Assembly: GCA_034520725.1 (NCBI GenBank)
Contig: JAXHNH010000003.1
Location: 62,001-126,000, forward strand
Reading direction: 5' to 3'
Source: Gracilimonas sp034520725
GTDB taxonomy: Bacteria > Bacteroidota > Rhodothermia > Balneolales > Balneolaceae
DNA: 64,000 nt
Within the stretch, counting starts at the first letter, position 1. The number at the start of each line of letters is the position of its first letter. The translations under genes and the position numbers were made by a program. Below the pieces are notes generated by a model. That model was not told the origin of the DNA, searched no databases, and saw nothing but the letters and a program-made list of their open reading frames with translations. Positions 8,638-17,771 of the stretch are shown piece by piece.

Positions 8638-10881
8638 CTATCTTACTGCCATAGGCACCGGTTCATCAGCATCTTTCATATGATTCATAAAAAACTCATG
8701 AGCACTTAATTTGGAACTGCCTTTTTCTTTTTCAGCTCTCGTATAGGTTCCATCAGAATTAAGCAGCCACCGCTGTTTATTGTCATTGAAGTATATATTC
8801 AGAGCAAATTGCAGATACTTCTTTAGCTTTTCATTTTCAATGGGCGTGATCACTTCTACTCTGGCATCTAAATTTCTATGCATCCAGTCGGCAGAGCCAA
8901 TGAAGTATTTATGTTCTCCGCGATGATTGAAATAGTACAGCCTTGAGTGCTCCAGATATCTACCAATGATTGAGTGAACAGTTATATTTTCACTTAACCC
9001 TTCCTTACCCGGTATCAAGCGACAAACCCCTCGAACGATCAGATCAATATTCACACCGGCTTCCGAGGCTTCATATAACTTCTGTATGATAACCGGATCT
9101 TCAAGACTATTCATTTTTGCAATGATCCTTGCCGGCCGACCGTTCTTAGCTTCTTTGATCTCATAATCTATCAAATCTGACATTTGGCGCCGCATGTGGT
9201 GTGGGGCCACCAACAATTTTTCAAACTTTTGTTCAGGGGCGTACCCGGTCAGTAAATTAAACACATTGGTCACATCAGAACACAGGGTTTCCTCACAAGT
9301 AAAAATGGCAACATCTTCATAAAGCTGGGCGGTGTCAGGATTGTAGTTCCCGGTACCTATATGGCAATACGTTCTAAGCTCATCTCCTTCTTCACGTACA
9401 ACCATAGTAAGTTTTGAATGGATCTTCAGGCCCGGAATTCCATAGGCCACATGGACCCCATAGTTTTCTAATTTTTGAGCCCAGTTTATGTTTCGCTCTT
9501 CGTCAAACCGCGCTTTTATTTCAACCAGCACAGCCACCTGCTTACCCTCTTCAGCTGCATGCATTAGAGAATGCATCAAGGGAGAATCACGTGAAGTTCT
9601 GTATAAGGTTTGTTTTATGGCCAATACTTTTGGATCCTTTGCGGCTTCCTCAATAAAACGCTGAGTGGTCAGCTCAAAACTGTGGTAGGGATGGTGAACC
9701 ATGAAATCGCCTTTCCGGATCACTTCAAACATATTTGGCATCTCTTCATCAGGCGAATGGCGAAGCGCCGGATGCAGGACCGGCGTCCAGTTTCTTTCCT
9801 TTAAACGGTTGAAACCCTTGAGCTTTGCAATATCTATGGCATCAGCGAGACCAATAGTGCCTTTCATCTCGTATACATCACTCCAGTTAATATTCAAATG
9901 CTCCAGCAGGTACTTTTTGATGTGCTTTGGCATAGCTGCATCAAGCTCAAGCCGGACGATCTCAGCAAATTTACGTTCCCGTAACTCATCTTCGATCGTT
10001 TCCAGTAGATCTTCTGCCTCTTCCTCATTTCGATCTACTGATGCATTTCTTGTCACCCTAAACATATGAGCAGAGATCACTTCCATACCCGGGAAAAACT
10101 GATCTACCTTTTCCTTAATAATATCTTCAATCGGTACCAAAATAACCTTGTTACCTTTTCTATGAACCTGAATAAACCGACTCCTGTTGGCCGGGATCTT
10201 AAGTCGCGCAAAAGTCTTTTCATTAGAGCGCCGGTTGATCAGTTCGATCGCAAAGGATAAACTCTTATTGGAGATAAATGGAAATGGATGAGATTCATCT
10301 ACTGCTAATGGCGTAACGATCGGGTATATTTGTTTCTGAAAATACCGGTCACTTACACTTTTCTGATAATCGGTAAGCTCCTGATAACCCTTTATCTGAA
10401 TTTTTTTCTCTGCAAGCTTTGGCACAATCTCGTCAAAAAAACAGGTTCGGTACGATTCGATCATTTCCTGAACCTCACTGCGAACGGCTTTAAGCTGATC
10501 AGTTGGGGTCATTCCATCCACAGATAACTCTTTAACCTCGGCTAGCTGCTGCCTTTTCAATCCACCGACTCTTTTCTGAAAGAATTCATCCAGATTTGAA
10601 CAGACAATGGATATGAATTTTACCCTTTCAAGCAATTTATTCTTTTCATTCCATGCTTCAGCCAATACACGTTCATTGAATTTCAGCCAGCTCAGTTCGT
10701 AATTAAAGAAATAATCACTTCCGAATATCTTCAGATTACTGGAGCGCAGGTCTTTATGCATCCCTTTTTGTTTGAGGATCTCATTTTTTTTGGGATTTGC
10801 TAATTTCTTAGCAATCTTTGCCTTCTGCGTGACTGAGGGATCAAGGCTCATTTCATCCGGTGATAGTGACGTCTTTTTCAT
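8638..10881 (-). CDS. ppk1: Polyphosphate kinase 1
   Basis: A 747-residue enzyme that polymerises the gamma phosphate of ATP into polyphosphate and runs in reverse. The N domain starts at DYFFNYELSWLKFNERVL. The two phospholipase-D-like catalytic halves carry the phospho-accepting histidine in IHSKLTMV, preceded by KARFDEERNI, and HRNLDARVEV near the C-terminus. It has a lysine-rich extension of about 50 residues before the conserved N domain, slightly longer than usual. Its gene converges on the TPR gene with only 10 bases between stops and diverges from ruvB. Confidence 0.96.
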   Translation of the reverse strand: MKKTSLSPDEMSLDPSVTQKAKIAKKLANPKKNEILKQKGMHKDLRSSNLKIFGSDYFFNYELSWLKFNERVLAEAWNEKNKLLERVKFISIVCSNLDEFFQKRVGGLKRQQLAEVKELSVDGMTPTDQLKAVRSEVQEMIESYRTCFFDEIVPKLAEKKIQIKGYQELTDYQKSVSDRYFQKQIYPIVTPLAVDESHPFPFISNKSLSFAIELINRRSNEKTFARLKIPANRSRFIQVHRKGNKVILVPIEDIIKEKVDQFFPGMEVISAHMFRVTRNASVDRNEEEAEDLLETIEDELRERKFAEIVRLELDAAMPKHIKKYLLEHLNINWSDVYEMKGTIGLADAIDIAKLKGFNRLKERNWTPVLHPALRHSPDEEMPNMFEVIRKGDFMVHHPYHSFELTTQRFIEEAAKDPKVLAIKQTLYRTSRDSPLMHSLMHAAEEGKQVAVLVEIKARFDEERNINWAQKLENYGVHVAYGIPGLKIHSKLTMVVREEGDELRTYCHIGTGNYNPDTAQLYEDVAIFTCEETLCSDVTNVFNLLTGYAPEQKFEKLLVAPHHMRRQMSDLIDYEIKEAKNGRPARIIAKMNSLEDPVIIQKLYEASEAGVNIDLIVRGVCRLIPGKEGLSENITVHSIIGRYLEHSRLYYFNHRGEHKYFIGSADWMHRNLDARVEVITPIENEKLKKYLQFALNIYFNDNKQRWLLNSDGTYTRAEKEKGSSKLSAHEFFMNHMKDADEPVPMAVR

Positions 10882-10969
10882 GATTGCTTTAATTATTTAG
10901 CTTGCGCATTTAGCTCTGAAACTAAGTATTATAATATAAACTTAGCGTAAACAAATACACGATTATAAC

Positions 10970-11986
10970 GTGAATAATCCCCTTTTAAATCCCGAGGAGA
11001 AAGAAGAAGTCTTTGAACAGACTGTCCGGCCAGCGTCTCTGGAGGAATTTATTGGCCAGAAAAAGGCCATTTCCAATCTCTCTATTTTCATAAAAGCCGC
11101 AAGGCAAAGAGGCGATGCCCTCGATCATGTGATCCTCTCCGGTCCTCCCGGACTCGGTAAAACGACTTTATCTTATATCATTGCCAACGAAATGGGCGTT
11201 AAGATCCGCCCGACGACCGGACCCGTTTTGGAAAAACCCGGCGATCTTGCCGGAATGCTTACCAATTTAGAAGAGGGTGATGTCCTTTTTATTGATGAGA
11301 TCCACCGGCTCAATCCGGTCATTGAGGAATATTTATACTCCGCCATGGAAGATTATAAGCTGGATATTGTGATCGACTCAGGCCCTAATGCCAGAAGTAT
11401 TCAGATCGAACTGAATCATTTCACACTGGTTGGAGCCACTACAAGAAAGGGATTATTGACAGCTCCGCTACGTGCCCGTTTCGGCATCGATATGCGGCTG
11501 GATTATTATGATGTGGAGCTTCTTCAGCGTATTGCACTTAGAACGGCTCACCTGATGGGATTAGAGATCACCGATACCGGAGCTCACGAAATTGCACGAC
11601 GAAGCCGCGGTACACCACGTATTGTAAATAAATTGCTTCGCCGAACCCGGGATTTTGCCCAGGTTGATAATGTTGATACAATTGACGAAAAGGTCGCTGA
11701 CAAAGCTCTTAATGCTTTAGATGTTGACCAAAACGGACTGGATGAAATGGACATCCGGATCCTCAAGGCCATCATAGAAAATTACGATGGCGGTCCGGTT
11801 GGTTTAAGTACTCTTGGTGTTGCTGTTGGTGAAGACAAAGGAACTATCGAAGAGGTTTACGAACCTTTTTTGATCAAGGAAGGATTCATGCAACGAACTC
11901 CAAAAGGGCGAATTTGCACGAAGAAGGCCTATCAGTATCTGAATATCAGTACATCGGGACCAAACGGGAATTTATTTGAATCCTGA
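10970..11986 (+). CDS. ruvB: Holliday junction branch-migration ATPase RuvB
   Basis: A 338-residue AAA+ motor that drives branch migration with RuvA. It shows the N-terminal RPASLEEFIGQ, Walker A (GPPGLGKTT), Walker B (DEIHRL), the sensor TTRKGLLTAPLRARFG and the C-terminal winged helix (ENYDGGPVGLSTL). Translation begins at GTG (10970); no in-frame ATG precedes the conserved N-terminus. ruvA and ruvC are not adjacent. The 88-base gap to ppk1 is a divergent promoter region. Confidence 0.97.
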   Translation: MNNPLLNPEEKEEVFEQTVRPASLEEFIGQKKAISNLSIFIKAARQRGDALDHVILSGPPGLGKTTLSYIIANEMGVKIRPTTGPVLEKPGDLAGMLTNLEEGDVLFIDEIHRLNPVIEEYLYSAMEDYKLDIVIDSGPNARSIQIELNHFTLVGATTRKGLLTAPLRARFGIDMRLDYYDVELLQRIALRTAHLMGLEITDTGAHEIARRSRGTPRIVNKLLRRTRDFAQVDNVDTIDEKVADKALNALDVDQNGLDEMDIRILKAIIENYDGGPVGLSTLGVAVGEDKGTIEEVYEPFLIKEGFMQRTPKGRICTKKAYQYLNISTSGPNGNLFES

Positions 11987-12008
11987 TATTATTAACCGTA
12001 AAACTTTT

Positions 12009-12016
12009 TAACTTTG
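12009..12016 (+). promoter_or_regulatory. Candidate -7 promoter element upstream of metK
   Basis: TAACTTTG matches the Bacteroidota -7 consensus TAnnTTTG and lies 74 bases before the metK start. I do not see a good TTTG box at the usual -33 spacing, so this is only a candidate. Confidence 0.3.
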
Positions 12017-12089
12017 CGTCTCAATTTTTTGAGTCTATAAACTATAGTCATTCCTAACCGAAAGCACCTTATTTAAGTTTATTAAACAC

Positions 12090-13214
12090 ATGAAAAATCT
12101 TTTTACCTCCGAATCTGTATCCGAAGGTCACCCGGATAAAGTTGCTGACCAAATTTCAGATGCAATTTTAGACGCTCTCCTTACAGACGACTCCAACTCC
12201 CGAGTAGCCGTTGAAACCCTTGTCACAACAGGACTTGCCGTGGTTTCCGGCGAGGTAACAACTGATGCATATGTTGATGTTCAGGAAATAGTGCGCCAGG
12301 TGATCCGAGAGATCGGCTATATAAAACCGTCTTACCGATTTGATTCTGAAAGCTGTGGCGTACTGACTACCATCCACACTCAGAGCCCCGATATTGCCCT
12401 GGGAGTTGACAGAGACGGTGCCGGTGATCAGGGAATGATGTTTGGGTATGCTACCCGTCAAACTCCAGAATTCATGCCGATGCCTCTGCAGTATTCACAC
12501 GACCTGCTTCGTGAACTGGCTCGTATTCGGAAAGAAACTCGTTTAATGCCTTACCTGGCGCCGGATAGCAAAAGTCAGGTTACCATCGAATATGATGATG
12601 AAGGTAAACCGAAACGAATTCACACCATTGTTCTTTCCACTCAGCATGATGAAGGCGTAGAGCAAGAACAGATCCATTCTGATGTCAAGAAACATTTGAT
12701 CCATAAAGTGTTACCTGAAGACCTTTTAGACGATGACACGATCTATCACGTTAATCCAACCGGTAAGTTTGTAGTTGGTGGTCCTCATGGAGATACCGGT
12801 CTGACCGGCCGTAAGATCATTGTGGATACTTATGGTGGTTTTGGCGCCCACGGTGGTGGTGCTTTTTCAGGAAAAGATCCATCCAAAGTTGACCGTAGTG
12901 CAGCTTATGCATCACGTCACATAGCAAAGAATATTCTCGCAGCAAACCTAGCTGATGAATGCCTTGTTCAGCTGGCCTACGCTATCGGTGTTGCAGAACC
13001 CGTTTCCATTAACGTGAATACTTATGGAACCGGTAAAATGAACGATACAGAACTGGCTGCAAAAATTTCGAAAGTTTTTGACTGTACACCAAAAAGTATT
13101 ATTGAAAGGTTCAAACTTAAGTCACCGATCTACAAACAAACTGCAGCTTACGGACATTTTGGTCGCGAACAATTCCCATGGGAAAAACTGGATTACGTAG
13201 ATAAACTGGGCTAA
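12090..13214 (+). CDS. metK: S-adenosylmethionine synthase
   Basis: A 374-residue cytoplasmic enzyme making SAM from methionine and ATP. The conserved N-terminus (FTSESVSEGHPDKVADQISD) contains the ATP-binding His/Asp. The signature hexapeptide region GAGDQGMMFGYA and the P-loop-like GGGAFSGKDPSKVDRS are present, with DTYGGFGAHGG between them. Length and motifs are complete. It appears monocistronic. No SAM riboswitch was recognised in the 103-base leader. Confidence 0.98.
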   Translation: MKNLFTSESVSEGHPDKVADQISDAILDALLTDDSNSRVAVETLVTTGLAVVSGEVTTDAYVDVQEIVRQVIREIGYIKPSYRFDSESCGVLTTIHTQSPDIALGVDRDGAGDQGMMFGYATRQTPEFMPMPLQYSHDLLRELARIRKETRLMPYLAPDSKSQVTIEYDDEGKPKRIHTIVLSTQHDEGVEQEQIHSDVKKHLIHKVLPEDLLDDDTIYHVNPTGKFVVGGPHGDTGLTGRKIIVDTYGGFGAHGGGAFSGKDPSKVDRSAAYASRHIAKNILAANLADECLVQLAYAIGVAEPVSINVNTYGTGKMNDTELAAKISKVFDCTPKSIIERFKLKSPIYKQTAAYGHFGREQFPWEKLDYVDKLG

Positions 13215-13224
13215 TTAATGCTGA

Positions 13225-13247
13225 ACCTGCCTCGCCGGTAGGCAGGT
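13225..13247. repeat. Short palindromic intergenic repeat (hairpin 1 after metK)
   Basis: ACCTGCC and GGCAGGT form a 7-bp stem around TCGCCGGTA. GC-rich in an AT-rich gap, lying 11 bases after the metK stop, it could act as a terminator or be a REP-type dispersed palindrome. Confidence 0.5.
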
Positions 13248-13288
13248 ATCGAACAGAGGAATATTGAATTATTACTGATTTCCGGCTT

Positions 13289-13311
13289 GCTCCGACGCTC
13301 TGCGTCGGAGC
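13289..13311. repeat. REP-like perfect hairpin (hairpin 2 after metK)
   Basis: GCTCCGACGC and GCGTCGGAGC form a perfect 10-bp GC-rich stem with a 3-base loop (TCT). The very tight loop and lack of a T-run favour a REP-type repeat over an intrinsic terminator. Confidence 0.6.
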
Positions 13312-13434
13312 ACTTTGTAGCTTGTTTAGCTCCTTAGACTCATTCCCAACCTCCGGTTTTATACATAATATTCTTTCACTTCGACAATCTCCTCTTTTCT
13401 GTTATTTTCCGTGAATTCTTAATTCGTGCAATAC

Positions 13435-14226
13435 ATGGAAAACGAAGCCATACAATCTGCCTCCGGTCAGCCTTCCATAGAAGTATTCGGTATCACCATC
13501 ATGGAACCGATGGTGACCTTTACTGACCTATGGATCACTGCTGTTTGTCTTTTCGCTCTATTCAAACTCATCAAGCTCAATAAAAAAGGGAAAGTGCATC
13601 AGTACATGCGGTGGTACTTTGGTATCATGGCTTTGGCTACTTTTTTGGGTGGAGTGCTCGGACATGCTTTTCAATATGCTGTAGGACTAGAGTGGAAATT
13701 GCCCGGCTGGCTCATCAGTATGCTAGCCGTTATGGCGATAGAACGTGCTTCCATCATGCACGCTCAGCCTGTTATCAATGAAAAATTTGGTAAGTTTCTG
13801 GAAGTTGCCAATATCGTTGAACTGCTTACTTTTGCTGTGATCACCTTCACCACCTTAAACTTCTTCTTCATCCAGATTCACTCGGCTTATGGCTTGGGAC
13901 TAGTGGTGTTACCCCTTCACTTTTTAGTGTATTGGCGAACCCGGAATGAAGGCAGCCGCATCTTTTTCTTAACGGTTATCTTCGCCACACTCGCCGCATT
14001 CTTCTACACCAGTGAAATTGGTTTACATACCTGGTTCAATCATCTGGATGTGGCCCATACTGTGATGGCTTTCAGCATGTATTTCTTTTACCGAGGCGCC
14101 CGCAAGCTGGAAGTACTAAAGCCGGAAGACATCAAAGAGGACAAAGGCTCTTTTGTAGAAACCATTGGAAGTGCTTTGGCTGGTTTAAAAAAAAATGTTA
14201 AAAGAGAATCCGTTCATCCCAACTAA
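13435..14226 (+). CDS. Polytopic membrane protein of unknown function
   Basis: A 263-residue protein with about seven hydrophobic segments (for example WITAVCLFALFKLIKL, YFGIMALATFLGGVLGHAF and TVIFATLAAFFYTS). The last helix contains HTVMAFSMYFFYRGARKLE, and a charged cytoplasmic tail follows. Histidines in or near the membrane segments (GHAFQY, HLDVAHTVM) recall CREST/ceramidase-like membrane hydrolases, but I cannot assign it. ATG at 13435 (MENEAI) is preferred over an in-frame GTG 9 bases upstream. The next gene, an amidohydrolase, starts 42 bases later and may be in the same transcript. Confidence 0.7.
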   Translation: MENEAIQSASGQPSIEVFGITIMEPMVTFTDLWITAVCLFALFKLIKLNKKGKVHQYMRWYFGIMALATFLGGVLGHAFQYAVGLEWKLPGWLISMLAVMAIERASIMHAQPVINEKFGKFLEVANIVELLTFAVITFTTLNFFFIQIHSAYGLGLVVLPLHFLVYWRTRNEGSRIFFLTVIFATLAAFFYTSEIGLHTWFNHLDVAHTVMAFSMYFFYRGARKLEVLKPEDIKEDKGSFVETIGSALAGLKKNVKRESVHPN

Positions 14227-14268
14227 AACCTATATCTCCAATTGATCTTGAATCATAAAAATTTTGTC

Positions 14269-15600
14269 ATGAAAACCTTTCTACTTCTTTTTATCACCTC
14301 ATTCGTATTGGTTGCCTGCTCTGATCCACAAGCTCAAACAGCTTTTACCAACGTGAATGTGATTCCCATGGATAGCGAACGAATTCTGGAAAATCAAACC
14401 GTGATCATTGAAGGTGACAGAATAGTTCAGATAGGCTCATCCGATGAAGTTGAATTATCTGGAAACACAACTGTAATTGACGGAACAGATAAATACCTGA
14501 TGCCCGGATTAGCCGAAATGCACGGCCACGTCCCGCCAACCAATCCGAGACCAAATTCAGCTGATTATTTTAATAAAAAATATGTAGAAAACACTCTGTT
14601 TTTGTATGTCTCAGCGGGTATCACCACGGTAAGAGGAATGTTGGGATACGAAGATCAGCTTTCCCTAAAAGACAGCGTGAATTCGGGTGCTTATATCGGG
14701 CCGAATTTATATCTGGCAGGTCCAAGTTTTAATGGCAACACCATTTCATCTCCTGATGAAGCAAGGGAACGGGCCTATGAACAACATGAGGAAGGCTGGG
14801 ATCTGCTAAAGATCCACCCCGGACTATCACTTGAAGAATATGATGCTATGGTTGAAGCGGCCAATGAAGTGGGTATATCTTTTGGTGGACATGTGCCGGA
14901 AGATGTCGGTGTGATCCATGCCATCGAATCCGGACAGATCACCATCGACCACGTGGATGGATATGTAAGATATTTGAGTCAGTTTGAAGGGGACGATAAA
15001 GAAGAGAAGTTGGCTGACGTCGTCCGGCTCACCAAAGAAAATAACGTGTGGATCGTCCCAACGATGGCGCTTTGGGAAACCATTATTGGTGCCGCTGACT
15101 ATGAGGCAATGAAAGAATACGATGAGCTTAAATACATCCCCCAGGCGGTACGGCAGAATTATTTCAACTTTGCCGAAAATCCTCAAACGGGATATGCCAT
15201 AGGTAATCCAACCGAACAGGCTGAATTTCGAACAAAGATCCTTTCCGAAATGAACAAAGCCGGTGTTAAGATCCTGATGGGAACCGATGCACCGCAACTT
15301 TTCAGTGTTCCAGGCATTTCCATTCACCGAGAATTACCTCATATGCAGGCTGCTGAAATGAGTAACTATGAGATCCTTGAAAGCGGAACAAAAAGTGTTG
15401 GTGAGTATTTTGCAGATGAAGATGACTTCGGAACCATTTCTAACGGTCAACGGGCCGATCTGATACTGGTTAATGGAAATCCATTGGAAGATCTAACTGT
15501 GATCAAAGACCATTCAGGTGTCATGGTTCAGGGCAAGTGGTATTCGCGGGAAGTGATCGATAAAAGACTTCAAGAGATCGAGGCCTATTATGCTCAGTAA
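14269..15600 (+). CDS. Amidohydrolase family lipoprotein
   Basis: A 443-residue exported metal-dependent hydrolase. The start is set at ATG 14269, because the protein then opens with a clean lipoprotein signal (LVAC, Cys17). The TIM-barrel metal site begins with MPGLAEMHGHV (HxH), and later ligands lie in FGGHVPE, ITIDHVDG and GTDAP. The C-terminal composite beta-sandwich ends with QRADLILVNGNPLEDL. Relatives include imidazolonepropionase-like and prolidase-type enzymes; the substrate is unknown. It faces the converging AsmA-like gene, 34 bases away. Confidence 0.85.
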   Translation: MKTFLLLFITSFVLVACSDPQAQTAFTNVNVIPMDSERILENQTVIIEGDRIVQIGSSDEVELSGNTTVIDGTDKYLMPGLAEMHGHVPPTNPRPNSADYFNKKYVENTLFLYVSAGITTVRGMLGYEDQLSLKDSVNSGAYIGPNLYLAGPSFNGNTISSPDEARERAYEQHEEGWDLLKIHPGLSLEEYDAMVEAANEVGISFGGHVPEDVGVIHAIESGQITIDHVDGYVRYLSQFEGDDKEEKLADVVRLTKENNVWIVPTMALWETIIGAADYEAMKEYDELKYIPQAVRQNYFNFAENPQTGYAIGNPTEQAEFRTKILSEMNKAGVKILMGTDAPQLFSVPGISIHRELPHMQAAEMSNYEILESGTKSVGEYFADEDDFGTISNGQRADLILVNGNPLEDLTVIKDHSGVMVQGKWYSREVIDKRLQEIEAYYAQ

Positions 15601-15634
15601 AGATTCACCTTAATATGTCACTCTTGCTTTTTTA

Positions 15635-16309
15635 TCAGTTATCAAACAGGTCCCTGACCTTGTTTTCCAGCTGCTCAACTACACCGCTTTTCAGAGCTTC
15701 TTCCATGGCCTCTTGAAATAATGGTTTTAAAATCTGTCGCACGCTTTGTTTAACCGTATTGTTTCCATCACTTCCAATATCATTTAGGGTTAATTCTGCA
15801 AGTTTTACCTCAGTAGTTCGTTCTCTTTCCAAGCTACTGCTTACCGTTACCGTTGCGTCCTTGATCAGCAAATATTCAATAATTAGAGAGGCTTCTGATG
15901 GCTCATCAGAAGCCAGATCCATATTGTCATTCAGCTTTTTCAGATTTACACCCAGTCCAATTTGCTCGAAAAAGAGATCCGGACTGTTTACTATTATTTC
16001 ATGTACTACGATCTTATCAGAGAATAGTGACCAGATATCAACTTCCATTGAAGCTTCATGAATATAAAGGGCCGGTTCATCACTGAACCCTTCAGGATTT
16101 TGAACAGTGAACCCATTTATAGTACCACCTCCCCCAAATAGTGAAACGCTTACATTATCAACCACTACCTCGGTTTGCAGTAATTCGGAACCATTCTCTT
16201 CAATTCCGGCTTTTATCATGCCATCTAATGACAATGTGAAGACCAGTACTGCTACAATAATTACCACGACCAAAGTAGCGAGTATTTTTAATGCTTTGTT
16301 TTTCATCAC
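15635..16309 (-). CDS. AsmA-like membrane-anchored protein
   Basis: A 224-residue protein with an N-terminal transmembrane anchor (about residues 6-28, LKILATLVVVIIVAVLVFTL). A beta-rich exported part follows, of the type seen at the start of AsmA/DUF748 proteins (VVVDNVSVSLFGGGGTINGF, then VQNPEGF). The C-terminus is helical and charged. AsmA-like proteins belong to the family implicated in outer-membrane lipid transport and homeostasis, but this one is far shorter than full-length members. It is monocistronic, divergent from the amidohydrolase pair. Confidence 0.65.
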   Translation of the reverse strand: MMKNKALKILATLVVVIIVAVLVFTLSLDGMIKAGIEENGSELLQTEVVVDNVSVSLFGGGGTINGFTVQNPEGFSDEPALYIHEASMEVDIWSLFSDKIVVHEIIVNSPDLFFEQIGLGVNLKKLNDNMDLASDEPSEASLIIEYLLIKDATVTVSSSLERERTTEVKLAELTLNDIGSDGNNTVKQSVRQILKPLFQEAMEEALKSGVVEQLENKVRDLFDN

Positions 16310-16449
16310 TTCATCCGTCTAAATTTTTAATTATTCCTATACAAGCTAATGAAGATTGTTCCATTTTCCTCTTTTTACGAAGCAACTCTTTTATGGCACC
16401 TGTTTTTTTATAAATTGAGCCCAACTAATTTTTAACTAATATTATTCTT

Positions 16450-17771
16450 ATGAAGAAACCGATACGAAGCTTACTGCTCGCATTGGTTTGTGTGCTTTTC
16501 TTTGGGGTTGAAGGATTTTCTCAATCCACTCCACAAGTGTTTAAAGGCGCTCAGATCATACCTATTGCAGGCGAGCCTATCAATAATGGCGTTCTTGTTG
16601 TTGAAGACGGTAAGATCACCGCAGTTGGTGGTCCTAACACCCGAACTCCACGAGGAGCCGATGTTCATGACGTTTCCGGACATGTGATCATGCCGGGACT
16701 TGTTGACACCCATTCACACGTTGGTGATGGCGATGGCGGCGACCGCTCAGCTACACTACACCCGGATGTACGCATCCTGGATTCAATCGACCCAAGGAGC
16801 CCCTCTTTTAAGCGTGCCCTTGCAGGTGGTATTACCTCAGTGAACGTAATGCCCGGTTCAGGTCACCTGATGAGTGGCCAGACCGTATATCTTAAACTAC
16901 GTGAAGCTAATGTCATTGAAGACATGCTGCTTTACACGGATGAAGAAAAAACCATTTATGGCGGACTCAAAATGGCCAATGGTACCAATCCGAGAGGCAA
17001 TCCTCCGTCACCGGGAACCCGTGCAAAAGCTGCTTCAATGGTTCGTGAATTATACATCAAAGCTCAGGAATATCAGGCCAAGATAGAAGCTGCAGATGGT
17101 GATGAAAGTAAAATGCCAGCCACGCGACATTGGTATGGAAACATTAGTTGAAGTGCTGGAAGGCAAACGTATTGTTCACAATCACACGCACAAGCATCAG
17201 GATATACTTACAGCTATGCGACTGGCTGAGGAATTTGACTATCGGCTTGTCTTACAACATGTTAGTGAAGCCTGGAAAGTGGCTGATGAGATCGCAAATT
17301 CTGACAATGTATTAGGCGCTTCTATTATCACCCTCGATTCATTTGGTGGAAAAGTTGAAGCGGCCGAGATAAAGAACTCGAATGGTAAGATCCTTGAAGA
17401 AGCCGGAGCTCTTGTTGGTTTTCATACCGATGACGGCATTACTGACTCCAGAATGTTTCTGCGCCATGCTGCACTCGGTATTAAGGAAGGCATGAGCCGT
17501 GATGAAGCTCTTAAGAGCTGTCACCATCGCCAATGCTATTATGATGGATATCGAGGATAGAGTTGGAACCCTTGAAAAAGGAAAAGATGCTGATTTTATC
17601 ATTCTTGACGGAGATCCCTTCAGTGTTTACACACACATTCAGGAAACTTGGATCGAAGGACAGAAAGTCTGGGATCGCAGTAACGAAGAGGACAAAAAAT
17701 ATGCAACCGGTGGATATCAGATCTATCCCGGTACTATTCATACACACCACGGTGAAGGAGGTTTGAAATGA
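16450..17771 (+). pseudogene. Exported amidohydrolase, interrupted by two +1 frameshifts
   Basis: The coding sequence is continuous in homology but lies in three successive frames. The first (16450-17151) has a signal peptide (GVEGFSQ) and the metal-binding start MPGLVDTHSHVGDGDGG. The second begins near 17122 at RDIGMETLVEVLEGKRIVHN. The third begins near 17513 at LRAVTIANAIMMDIEDRVG. The paralogue immediately downstream aligns straight across both junctions, showing that one extra base occurs at each (near 17122 and 17513, the latter within AGCTCTTAAGAGCT). No residues seem otherwise missing. It is either a genuinely disrupted gene, a sequencing error, or recoded. Its stop overlaps the next start (ATGA). 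Confidence 0.85.

Noticed and set aside
9701..10069. 122-codon open frame on the plus strand
   Set aside because: It is a shadow of ppk1, which is complete on the other strand with full catalytic motifs.
11987..12089. Possible SAM riboswitch upstream of metK
   Set aside because: The 103-base leader has no conserved SAM-I, SAM-II or SAM-IV core or stable multi-stem fold that I can recognise; only a promoter-like TAACTTTG was noted.
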